Shown: in pieces, positions 51,626-59,598 of the stretch | How the letters are laid out: each line of letters starts with the position of its first letter | How positions within the stretch are numbered: position 1 is the first letter of the stretch | Origin: Winogradskyella flava | GTDB lineage: Bacteria; Bacteroidota; Bacteroidia; Flavobacteriales; Flavobacteriaceae | Direction: 5' to 3' | Assembly: GCF_014243395.1 (NCBI RefSeq) | Contig: NZ_JACLCP010000001.1 | Coordinates: forward strand, 558,001-622,000 | Length of the DNA: 64,000 bases | Made by a program: the position numbers and the translations under genes | The notes under the pieces: model-generated | What the model saw: only the letters and a program-made list of their open reading frames with translations | Databases searched by the model: none | What the model was told of the DNA's origin: nothing

Positions 51626-52876
51626 ATGGAATTAAAGCGAGTCGTAGTTACTGGTCTAGGCGCACTTACACCCATAGGCAATACCAAGGATGAATATTGG
51701 GATGGTCTTGTTAACGGTAAGAGTGGTGCTGCACCTATAACCTATTTTGATGCTGAAAAGTTCAAGACGCAGTTCGCTTGTGAAGTAAAAAACTTTGAAG
51801 TAACTGACTTTATTGAAAGAAAGTTAGCACGACAGATGGATAAGTTTTCGCAGTATGCAATGGTGGCTTCGGATGAGGCAATTGTAGACTCAAAACTAGA
51901 TCTAGAAGCGATAAATAAATTAAGAGTTGGCGTAATTTGGGGTGCCGGAATAGGTGGCTTAGAAACATTTCAAGAAGAAGTGTTGAACTTTGCCGCAGGT
52001 GACGGAACGCCTAGATTTAGTCCACGTTTCATTCCTAAAATGATTGCTGATATAGCACCTGGAAACATATCCATTAAATATGGTTTCATGGGTCCTAACT
52101 ACACAACAGTTTCTGCTTGTGCTTCTTCTGCTAATTCAATGATTGATGCCTTAAACACGATTCGTTTAGGACATTGCGATGTTGTAATTACAGGGGGAAG
52201 TGAAGCTGCAGTAACTATTGCTGGTATGGGCGGTTTTAACGCTATGCATGCCATGAGTACAAGAAATGATAGCCCAGAAACAGCATCCAGACCATTTGAT
52301 GCAAACCGTGACGGTTTTGTTTTAGGTGAAGGCGCAGGCGCGATTGTTTTGGAAGAGTACGAACATGCGAAAGCAAGAGGAGCCAAGATCTATGCGGAAG
52401 TTGTAGGTGGAGGTTTGTCTTCAGACGCCTATCATATGACAGCACCACATCCTGAAGGTATAGGTGTTGTTGCAGTAATGAAAAATTGTTTAGAAAACGC
52501 AGGTTTAAATCCTGAAGATGTAGATCATATTAATACACACGGTACGTCAACGCCATTAGGTGATGTTGCCGAATTAAAAGCTATATCCGAAGTATTTGGT
52601 GGTCATGCTAAAAACATAAATATTAATTCTACAAAATCTATGACAGGTCACTTATTGGGTGCTGCTGGAGCTATTGAAGCTATTGCTTCTATTATGGCGA
52701 TGCAACATGGTATAGTGCCACCTACAATAAACCACGAAACGGTTGACGAAAACATAGATCCAGAGTTAAATTTAACACTCAACAAAGCTCAGAAACGAGA
52801 AATAAAAGTAGCAATGAGTAATACATTTGGATTTGGCGGTCACAACGCTTGTGTATTATTTAAAAAATTAGATTAA
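51626..52876 (+). CDS. fabF: 3-oxoacyl-ACP synthase II
   Basis: 416 residues. Catalytic Cys165 (TVSACASSAN), His305 (NTHGTSTPLGD) and His342 (SMTGHLLGAAGA) are all canonical. It elongates acyl-ACP in fatty-acid synthesis and is the housekeeping copy, unlike the KAS at 7338-8612. It lies in the acpP-fabF-rnc run. Confidence 0.97.
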   Translation: MELKRVVVTGLGALTPIGNTKDEYWDGLVNGKSGAAPITYFDAEKFKTQFACEVKNFEVTDFIERKLARQMDKFSQYAMVASDEAIVDSKLDLEAINKLRVGVIWGAGIGGLETFQEEVLNFAAGDGTPRFSPRFIPKMIADIAPGNISIKYGFMGPNYTTVSACASSANSMIDALNTIRLGHCDVVITGGSEAAVTIAGMGGFNAMHAMSTRNDSPETASRPFDANRDGFVLGEGAGAIVLEEYEHAKARGAKIYAEVVGGGLSSDAYHMTAPHPEGIGVVAVMKNCLENAGLNPEDVDHINTHGTSTPLGDVAELKAISEVFGGHAKNININSTKSMTGHLLGAAGAIEAIASIMAMQHGIVPPTINHETVDENIDPELNLTLNKAQKREIKVAMSNTFGFGGHNACVLFKKLD

Positions 52877-52883
52877 ATCCCGA

Positions 52884-53627
52884 ATGAGTTTCATTCGTAA
52901 CATATTAAAAAATTCCCGTTCTCAAGAAGACGGGAATTTTTTTTTACGACTAAAAGATATCTTAGGATTTAAACCTAAATCCAAGTCACTTTACCTAAAG
53001 GCATTTACCCATCGTTCCATGAATATCAAGGACAAAAAAGGGAATCCCATTAATTACGAACGTTTAGAATTTGTTGGTGATGCTATGTTGAGTTCAGTCA
53101 TTGCAGCATATCTGTTTGAAAAAGTACCTCATGGAGATGAAGGCTACTTAACCAAGATGCGATCGAAAGTAGTAAGTAGAGAACACTTAAATGAATTGGG
53201 TAAAGAATTGAACCTCATAGATTTAGTGCAGAGTAGAATCCCAAAGTCTAATTTTGGAAATAACATACATGGAAACCTATTTGAAGCATTAGTTGGAGCT
53301 ATTTATTTAGATAAAGGGTATAAAACTTGCTCAAAATTCATTTATAATCGTGTGATTAATCCTCATGTAGATATTGAGACTTTAGAGGGCAGAGTCATAA
53401 GCTATAAAAGCTTGCTTATAGAATGGTGTCAGAAAGAAAAGAATACATTTGATTACGAGATTTATGAAGATACTGGAGTAGATGAGCTAAAGCATTTCTC
53501 TGTAAAGCTTAGTATTAATGATAAAGTTGTATCCAAAGCTAGAGCTACTTCAAAAAAGAAAGCCGAAGAAAAAGCTTCCAAACGTGCATTCTTTGCATTT
53601 CAAAATCAGATTACGAAGCTTATTTAG
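52884..53627 (+). CDS. rnc: Ribonuclease III
   Basis: 247 residues. The RNase III signature ERLEFVGDAMLSSVIAAYL is at about 53-71, with a second catalytic block NLFEALVGAIYLD, then a double-stranded-RNA-binding domain at about 165-240 (SYKSLLIEWCQ ... SKKKAEEKASKRAFF). It processes rRNA and structured mRNAs. The ATG is 7 bases after fabF. The first codons contain a perfect hairpin and U-run at 52907-52945, noted separately. The N-terminal residues (SFIRNILKNSRSQEDG) agree with what I expect of this family in flavobacteria, so the start is sound. Confidence 0.95.
   Translation: MSFIRNILKNSRSQEDGNFFLRLKDILGFKPKSKSLYLKAFTHRSMNIKDKKGNPINYERLEFVGDAMLSSVIAAYLFEKVPHGDEGYLTKMRSKVVSREHLNELGKELNLIDLVQSRIPKSNFGNNIHGNLFEALVGAIYLDKGYKTCSKFIYNRVINPHVDIETLEGRVISYKSLLIEWCQKEKNTFDYEIYEDTGVDELKHFSVKLSINDKVVSKARATSKKKAEEKASKRAFFAFQNQITKLI
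52907..52945 (+). terminator. Terminator-like hairpin inside the rnc coding sequence
   Basis: A perfect 13-bp stem AAAAAATTCCCGT (52907-52919) / ACGGGAATTTTTT (52930-52942) with a 10-base loop, continuing as T to 52945. It covers rnc codons 8-21, right after fabF. It has the full form of an intrinsic terminator, and is also the kind of duplex RNase III cuts. Confidence 0.65.
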
Positions 53628-53694
53628 TTTATGAGTTTAATTTTATTCAACTATAACGTTTTCGTAGATTTTATGGGTTAAGAATAACCAAAAG

Positions 53695-53728
53695 TTGATA
53701 TATCTAACTCATTAATATTCTATATTTA
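53695..53728 (+). promoter_or_regulatory. Candidate promoter of the IPExxxVDY-pyk unit
   Basis: TTG (53695-53697), 23-base spacer, TATATTTA (53721-53728), 20 bases before the ATG at 53749. One base off the -7 consensus. Confidence 0.35.
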
Positions 53729-53748
53729 CGTTTCAAAGTTGTGATATT

Positions 53749-54228
53749 ATGGCTTTACATAAACTTCTGGTAGATGATTTTTATGATGACTCTTACAAGC
53801 TCATAGCGATACATTGTGGTATAGAAGATTATAGATTAGCCTATTTACTCAACAAGAATTTAGAATTAAAGTTAGAGCGTAAACCAAATGATTTGGATTT
53901 TCAATATCTAACATCTTCTTACAGTATTTTTGAGTGGAATAACACATCACAATATGTCAGTTGGAACTTAGTCTCTAATGTTTGTAAAAAAGAAGAAGAT
54001 AGCCTTTACAGTTCGGGAACTTTGTTTCAGGCTAGCGAAAAAACATTGAAAACATTCCACCTGATTCCAGAGTTTAAAAGGGTAGATTATTTCATTAAGA
54101 TATCTGAAGAGACACAAAACGTAAACGAAAAACTGATTTTAAATAAACTTCATAACATTCCACAAATTATTACAAGTTATGAAGTGGATCCATTACATAT
54201 AAAATCAAAAGACCATTTAATTTTTTAA
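53749..54228 (+). CDS. IPExxxVDY family protein
   Basis: 159 residues, cytoplasmic. It contains the family-defining LIPEFKRVDYFIKI near residue 105, and the N-terminal DDSYKLIAIHCGIEDYRLAYLLN. The family is widespread in Bacteroidota, has no known function, and is characteristically encoded next to pyruvate kinase and near rnc, as here (pyk starts 4 bases downstream). A role linked to glycolysis or to RNase III is only suggested by this conserved placement. Confidence 0.9.
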   Translation: MALHKLLVDDFYDDSYKLIAIHCGIEDYRLAYLLNKNLELKLERKPNDLDFQYLTSSYSIFEWNNTSQYVSWNLVSNVCKKEEDSLYSSGTLFQASEKTLKTFHLIPEFKRVDYFIKISEETQNVNEKLILNKLHNIPQIITSYEVDPLHIKSKDHLIF

Positions 54229-54232
54229 ATTG

Positions 54233-55672
54233 ATGTCAAACAAAAAAACCAAAATAGTAGCCACATTAGGACCAGCAACAAGTAACAAGGAAACCCTTAA
54301 AGCGATGTTGGATGAAGGTGCCAATGTATTTAGAATTAACTTTTCTCATGCCGATTATAAGGATGTGGAAGAGCGCATTCAGATGATTAGGGACCTTAAT
54401 GAAGAATATGGCTATAATGCTTCAATACTAGGAGATTTACAAGGACCTAAGTTGCGAGTTGGCACAATGAAAGGCGAAGTGATTGTTAATGAAGGCGATG
54501 AAGTTATATTCGCAACTGGAAAACGATTCGAAGGGACTAAAGAACGAGTCTATATGACCTATGATAATTTTCCTCAAGATGCTAATCCTGGCGAACGCAT
54601 TTTACTTGATGATGGAAAGTTAATTTTTGAAGTTGTTTCAACCGATGGTAAATCTGAAGTAAAAGCTAAAGTCATACAAGGAGGACCTTTAAAATCCAAG
54701 AAAGGTGTTAACCTACCAAACACCAATATTTCGCAGCCTGCTTTAACCGAAAAAGATATAGAGGATGCTATTTTTGCAATTGGCCAAAAAGTAGACTGGA
54801 TAGCTCTATCCTTTGTGCGCCATGCAGAAGACTTAATGCAGCTCGAAGAATTAATTAAGGAGCATAGTGATCATAAAATTCCAATCATAGCTAAGATTGA
54901 AAAACCTGAAGCTGTAGAAAACATTGATAAGATTGTTGCCTATTGTGATGGTTTAATGGTAGCTCGTGGTGATCTAGGTGTAGAAATTCCCGCTGAAGAG
55001 GTGCCTTTGATTCAAAAGAAATTAGTACTCAGAGCGAAGCGTGCAAGAATCCCGGTAATTATTGCGACACAGATGATGGAAACGATGATTACGAGTTTAA
55101 CACCAACACGTGCAGAGGTTAATGATGTAGCCAATTCTGTTATGGATGGTGCAGATGCTGTAATGTTATCTGGTGAGACATCTGTTGGGCAATATCCTGT
55201 GCAAGTGATTCGCCAAATGTCTAATATTATTCGTAGTGTAGAGGATTCCCCTTTGATTGAGGTACCACAGTCTCCGCCACATATTCGCACCAAGCGCTAT
55301 ATAACAAAAGCGATATGTTTTCATGCCGCAAATATGGCGAACGAAATTAATGCTAAGGCCATTTCTACATTGACCAATAGTGGTTATACAGCATTTCAAA
55401 TATCAGCTTGGAGACCGCAAGCACACATTTTGGTATTTACTTCCAACAGACGTATTTTGACTCAGTTGAGTTTACTTTGGGGAGTAAAAGCGTTTTATTA
55501 TGACAAGTTCGTAAGTACTGATGAAACTATCGAAGATGTGAACGCCATAGCTTGTAAAAAGGGCTATCTCGAAGTTGGTGATATGTTAATTAGCTTAGCT
55601 GCAATGCCAATACAATCTAAGGGTATGGTAAATACGTTGCGTGTGACTGAGATTGAGAGTTGTAGTTTTTAA
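54233..55672 (+). CDS. pyk: Pyruvate kinase
   Basis: 479 residues from the ATG at 54233; a TTG one codon earlier is possible. Active-site blocks: TKIVATLGPATSN, FRINFSHADY, signature IAKIEKPEAVENIDKI with catalytic Lys, MVARGDLGVEIP, and TQMMETMITSLTPTRAEVNDVANSVMDGADAVMLSGETSVG in pieces. The last 110 residues form the C-terminal allosteric domain. It converts phosphoenolpyruvate and ADP to pyruvate and ATP. It is convergent with the next gene with no clear hairpin terminator. Confidence 0.97.
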   Translation: MSNKKTKIVATLGPATSNKETLKAMLDEGANVFRINFSHADYKDVEERIQMIRDLNEEYGYNASILGDLQGPKLRVGTMKGEVIVNEGDEVIFATGKRFEGTKERVYMTYDNFPQDANPGERILLDDGKLIFEVVSTDGKSEVKAKVIQGGPLKSKKGVNLPNTNISQPALTEKDIEDAIFAIGQKVDWIALSFVRHAEDLMQLEELIKEHSDHKIPIIAKIEKPEAVENIDKIVAYCDGLMVARGDLGVEIPAEEVPLIQKKLVLRAKRARIPVIIATQMMETMITSLTPTRAEVNDVANSVMDGADAVMLSGETSVGQYPVQVIRQMSNIIRSVEDSPLIEVPQSPPHIRTKRYITKAICFHAANMANEINAKAISTLTNSGYTAFQISAWRPQAHILVFTSNRRILTQLSLLWGVKAFYYDKFVSTDETIEDVNAIACKKGYLEVGDMLISLAAMPIQSKGMVNTLRVTEIESCSF

Positions 55673-55691
55673 GCGCGATTTAGTAGTTTCT

Positions 55692-56870
55692 TTAAATATC
55701 TTTAGCTTTCTTATAATATTTAGATGCTTTGGTGAATTTCTTTAAAGCAGTGTAAGTATCACCTAATCCGTTGAGTGGTCTTGGGTTGTTAGGATGTTTT
55801 TCTGCTAAAAGAGTAAATAATTCTAATGACTTATCATAGTTCTTATTTTTTAAATAAAATTCAGCTATCAAGCAAGCTCTATTTACTCTTATTCTGCTGA
55901 TAAATTGTGTTTTTTCAAATTCATTAATAAAAGATTCAAATTGTACAAAATCATCTGCGCGTATGGCATTTCTTGTTATACTAAACATGGTCCAATCAGA
56001 CAAATCATTCGAAAATCCGAATTGAGAAGCTCTTTTTTGGTAATAGTCGTAAACATATTCTAACCCACCAAAATTTGAGAACTCTTCGAGATTATTAAAT
56101 TGTAATTCAGGATAATAATGATAGTACCGTTGAATCCCATGGTATAACGTTGTAAATGGAGTAGATCTATGTTCTTCACTTTTCAGCTCTTTGAATACCC
56201 AATTCATTGAATTGGGAGCTTTATTGGTTATAAGAGTTTTCAATTTTCTTGTTTCCCCTTTGACTAAGCCCTCATTACTTCCTGAAGTGAAATATACTAG
56301 TTTATTAAAACTAGGATTTGCTTTAAGAAGACTATCGATGGCACTCATTTTATCCTTTAATGGAAATGGGCTAGCCGCTATGTAGACGTCAAATAAATTG
56401 GGCTTCGATATTAACGTTTCCAGAACAAAACCACCACCAAGAGCCCAACCAAATAGCATTTGTTTTTTAGATGTTCTATATGTTATATTTACATATTTAA
56501 TGACTTCTTTTTCAATGAAATCTCTATAGGATTGAGAATCAACATTATAATTTTGATTTCTATCAGACCGTTTTTTTGAAATTCCAACTATTATAAAATC
56601 TGGAGTTTGTTTAAATTCTACGAAAGATTTTTGAAGACTTACGGCATGCAAAAAGTACCTTTGTCCATCTAAAATATAGAGAACAGGATAATTCTTTTTA
56701 GAATTTTCATAATTGTCTGGCAAGAAAATCTGAAGCTCTCTTTCATCGTTCAATATTTTAGATTCAATTGATATGGAAGAACCAATAATATTATCCTTAA
56801 TGTTAACCTGTGCTTTCATCCTGAAGAAGAATAAGCAAATAAAAGCAGTGATTATAATTTTTGTATTCAT
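55692..56870 (-). CDS. Exported esterase-fold protein with TPR tail and altered nucleophile
   Basis: 392 residues. Signal peptide to about residue 20 (ending FRMKA-QVN). Residues 35-270 are a putative esterase (esterase D/IroE-like) domain: RELQIFLPDNYEN, YPVLYILDGQRYF, and a nucleophile elbow at 141-146 that reads GWALGG, so the expected Ser of G-x-S-x-G is Ala143. His234 (EEHRSTPF) is kept. The C-terminal 60 residues form a TPR repeat (AEKHPNNPRPLNGLGDTY). It may be a non-catalytic binding protein, or the nucleophile lies elsewhere. The codon is GCT, one base from TCT (Ser). Confidence 0.8.
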   Translation of the reverse strand: MNTKIIITAFICLFFFRMKAQVNIKDNIIGSSISIESKILNDERELQIFLPDNYENSKKNYPVLYILDGQRYFLHAVSLQKSFVEFKQTPDFIIVGISKKRSDRNQNYNVDSQSYRDFIEKEVIKYVNITYRTSKKQMLFGWALGGGFVLETLISKPNLFDVYIAASPFPLKDKMSAIDSLLKANPSFNKLVYFTSGSNEGLVKGETRKLKTLITNKAPNSMNWVFKELKSEEHRSTPFTTLYHGIQRYYHYYPELQFNNLEEFSNFGGLEYVYDYYQKRASQFGFSNDLSDWTMFSITRNAIRADDFVQFESFINEFEKTQFISRIRVNRACLIAEFYLKNKNYDKSLELFTLLAEKHPNNPRPLNGLGDTYTALKKFTKASKYYKKAKDI

Positions 56871-56906
56871 CTTTTTGATTTGAAAAATTGTTTCATTAAA
56901 ATAAAA

Positions 56907-57884
56907 TTAGTTGACAAACTTTACTAGATAAATCCTACTTGCACCATTATCATATCTATTAATTTCAGAAAGGAGTTCTTCTGCATTGGTAAACCCGTTT
57001 TCTTTTTGGGTAACATTACTTCTTCTACTCGTAAAATACAGAATATCATTATTTATGAAAGGACAGAAGTCCGTTTGTTTAGAGTTGATGTCAGCTCCTA
57101 AATTTTCTGCAGTTGTCCATTGTCCATCAATATTTTTACTCAAGTATAGGTCACCTGCACCAATACCATCTGGTCGCCTCCAGCCTCCAAAAATAATATA
57201 GGATTCATCTGGAGCTACATAAGCATTAAATTCAGCACCTTTGGTGTTGACACCTCCATTTAAAAGCTGAGGTTCGCTGTAGGCATTGTTTTCCCATTTG
57301 CTCACAAAGATATCATCACCAGATTCCAATTCTTTTTTAATAGTTGTAAAATATAAATTACCGTTGCTAGCAACTGCTGGATAAAATTCATCACCATCTG
57401 TATTGATTGGTGCACCAATATTCTTTGGCTTAGACCAAGTATCGTTTTTTGATGACCGCTCAACATACCATATATCCATGTCTTTAGTCTTTGTACTATC
57501 CTTTAAAACAGGCCGATTAGACACAAAATAAAGTTTTAAATTGTCCGGCGATAAGAACGGCTCTAAATCCGTATATCGTCCGGAGAAACTGGTGATTTCT
57601 GGATCCTGCCATTGATCATTTTCTTTCTTAATTTTCATAATTACGGAGAGTTCTCTTCCAGGACTTTGTAATGAAAAATACGCTTCAGTTTCGTCTCCAT
57701 CCATTGTGAAATCCCTGACATTAGTAAATTCCGAAAAGATGTGCGCCGCAAAAGGTTTAACACCTTCTTTTTCTTGATTGGTCGTGTCTACCTTTTGAGA
57801 CTCTTCTTTTTGAGGGGCTTTGTCTTTGCAGGAAGACAGTGCGAAGATTAAAAGTATAACTACAATTGAGTTTGGAAGTTTCAT
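56907..57884 (-). CDS. PD40/WD40-like beta-propeller lipoprotein
   Basis: 325 residues. Lipoprotein signal with Cys19 (FALSSC). Repeats of the PD40 (TolB-like) type, such as EPFLSPDNLKLYFVSNRP, FYPAVASNGNLYFTT and FNAYVAPDESYIIFGG, predict a periplasmic beta propeller. The same repeat class is in the T9SS-linked OmpA protein at 59599-61515, but this protein lacks the OmpA domain. Function unknown. Confidence 0.85.
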   Translation of the reverse strand: MKLPNSIVVILLIFALSSCKDKAPQKEESQKVDTTNQEKEGVKPFAAHIFSEFTNVRDFTMDGDETEAYFSLQSPGRELSVIMKIKKENDQWQDPEITSFSGRYTDLEPFLSPDNLKLYFVSNRPVLKDSTKTKDMDIWYVERSSKNDTWSKPKNIGAPINTDGDEFYPAVASNGNLYFTTIKKELESGDDIFVSKWENNAYSEPQLLNGGVNTKGAEFNAYVAPDESYIIFGGWRRPDGIGAGDLYLSKNIDGQWTTAENLGADINSKQTDFCPFINNDILYFTSRRSNVTQKENGFTNAEELLSEINRYDNGASRIYLVKFVN

Positions 57885-57931
57885 ACTTTGATTGTTTGCG
57901 TTAGTTCAATAAACTTAAGAAATCCAATGGA

Positions 57932-59041
57932 TTAAAAGTCGAATTTTAACTGTACGCTAACAGATTTTTTTTCTTTTTCAAGTGTTTTAGGTTTGGTATC
58001 ATTCGTATTTAAATTCGATAAAGAAATCCCTAATAGTCTAACGGAATTCTTCAATTTATCCTGATATAATAAATCCTTTGCTGTATCAAGAATTACAGTC
58101 TTATCACTAATAAAATAAGGAAGTGTTTTACTGCGTGTCTGTAGGGTAAAATCACTGAATTTTATTTTTAGTGTGATGGTTTTGCCGGCAACTTTGCTCT
58201 TATCTAATCTCTTTGAAACTTCTTCGGCAATATGCTCTAGTTTTTCTAGCATAAAAATTTCCGAAGAGAGGTTTTCATTAAAGGTGCGTTCTGCTGCTAA
58301 AGATTTACGGATACGGTTTGGTTTTACTTTGCTGTTATGAATTCCTCTCACAATATCATAATAGGATCTTCCAGACTTACCAAAGTGTTCTTCTAAATAA
58401 TCAGCGGACTTAGACTTTAGATCTTTACCTGTAAAAATACCTTTTTGGTACATTTTTTCTGCTGTGACCTTACCAACACCGTAAAAGTTTCTAATATCCA
58501 AATCTTCTAAGAACTGAAGGACATCTTCTGGGTTAACAGTTTTTTGTCCATTAGGTTTGTTATAATCACTTGCCACTTTTGCTATAAACTTGTTTATGGA
58601 GATACCTGCGGAAGCCGTTAAACCTATTTCATCAAAAATTCTTGATCTTATCTTTTGAGCAATTAAAGTAGCACTAGGCAATCCTATTTTATTTTCTGTG
58701 ACATCTAAATAAGCTTCATCAAGAGATAATGGTTCTACTAAGTCTGTATAGTCGTAAAAAATTTTTCGAATACGATTGGAGATGTCTTTGTAGCGGTCAA
58801 AATCTGTCTTTACAAAAATAAGATGTGGACAAAGCTTTTCAGCTAAGCGTCCAGACATGGCACTTTTTACGCCAAACTTACGAGCCTCGTAGCTTGCAGC
58901 GCTTATGACACCCCGTTTTCCACCACCACCAACTGCTATGGGTTTACCTCTAAGTTCTGGATTATCCAATTGAGCAATGGAAGCGTAAAATGCATCCATA
59001 TCTACATGAATTATCTTTCTTATTGGCAGATCGTCAATCAT
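57932..59041 (-). CDS. dinB: DNA polymerase IV
   Basis: 369 residues. Y-family catalytic blocks HVDMDAFYASI (first Asp), RGKPIAVGG, SLDEAYLDVTE (second acidic pair) and the little-finger region from about 240. The C-terminal LKFDF is a candidate sliding-clamp-binding peptide. It performs error-prone translesion synthesis. It is divergent from the CYTH gene, starts 32 bases apart. Confidence 0.95.
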   Translation of the reverse strand: MIDDLPIRKIIHVDMDAFYASIAQLDNPELRGKPIAVGGGGKRGVISAASYEARKFGVKSAMSGRLAEKLCPHLIFVKTDFDRYKDISNRIRKIFYDYTDLVEPLSLDEAYLDVTENKIGLPSATLIAQKIRSRIFDEIGLTASAGISINKFIAKVASDYNKPNGQKTVNPEDVLQFLEDLDIRNFYGVGKVTAEKMYQKGIFTGKDLKSKSADYLEEHFGKSGRSYYDIVRGIHNSKVKPNRIRKSLAAERTFNENLSSEIFMLEKLEHIAEEVSKRLDKSKVAGKTITLKIKFSDFTLQTRSKTLPYFISDKTVILDTAKDLLYQDKLKNSVRLLGISLSNLNTNDTKPKTLEKEKKSVSVQLKFDF

Positions 59042-59073
59042 AATGTAAATTTAGGCATTAAATGCTATCGATT

Positions 59074-59562
59074 ATGGCTGTAGAAATAGAACGTAAATTT
59101 TTAGTAACATCTAAAATCTTTAAAAAAGAAGTATCAAAAAGTTATATCATAAAGCAAGGCTTTTTAAATAGTCATGAGGAACGGACCGTGCGTGTGAGGC
59201 TAAAAAAGGATAATGGCTATTTGACTGTAAAAGGAAAATCTTCAGAAGATGGTCTATCTCGTTTTGAGTGGGAAAGAGAAATTTCTAAACAAGAAGTTGA
59301 ACATCTTTTAGAGTTATGCGAAGAAGGAATCATTGATAAAAAGCGCTATGAAATTAATTTAGGCAACCACATTTACGAAGTGGACGAATTTCACGGAGAT
59401 AACGAAGGCCTAATAATTGCTGAGGTAGAGTTAAACTCAGAAAACGAAACGTTTGAAAAACCGGATTGGTTAGGAAAAGAAGTTACAGGTGATATTAAGT
59501 ATTATAATTCTCAGTTAAGTAAAAATCCTTTTAAAAAATGGAACCAAAAAAAAGCACCTTGA
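59074..59562 (+). CDS. CYTH domain protein (triphosphate tunnel metalloenzyme)
   Basis: 162 residues from the ATG at 59074 (MAVEIERKFLV); an in-frame ATG at 59062 is less likely because the family motif starts right after Met. The ExExK motif EIERK opens the tunnel domain; RVRLKKDNGYLTVKGK and YEVDEFHGDNEGLIIAEVEL supply the other charged strands. It binds a triphosphate (inorganic triphosphatase or adenylate-cyclase-like). Its stop codon lies inside the terminator hairpin that follows. Confidence 0.9.
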   Translation: MAVEIERKFLVTSKIFKKEVSKSYIIKQGFLNSHEERTVRVRLKKDNGYLTVKGKSSEDGLSRFEWEREISKQEVEHLLELCEEGIIDKKRYEINLGNHIYEVDEFHGDNEGLIIAEVELNSENETFEKPDWLGKEVTGDIKYYNSQLSKNPFKKWNQKKAP

Positions 59563-59580
59563 TAGTCTCAAAGTGCTTTT
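59549..59580. terminator. Bidirectional terminator between CYTH and OmpA/PD40 genes
   Basis: Stem AAAAGCACcTTGA / TCAAaGTGCTTTT with one mismatch and T/A-runs on both sides; it separates two convergent genes, the CYTH stop being part of the left arm. Confidence 0.75.
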
Positions 59581-59598
59581 CATTTTTATATTAAAATA

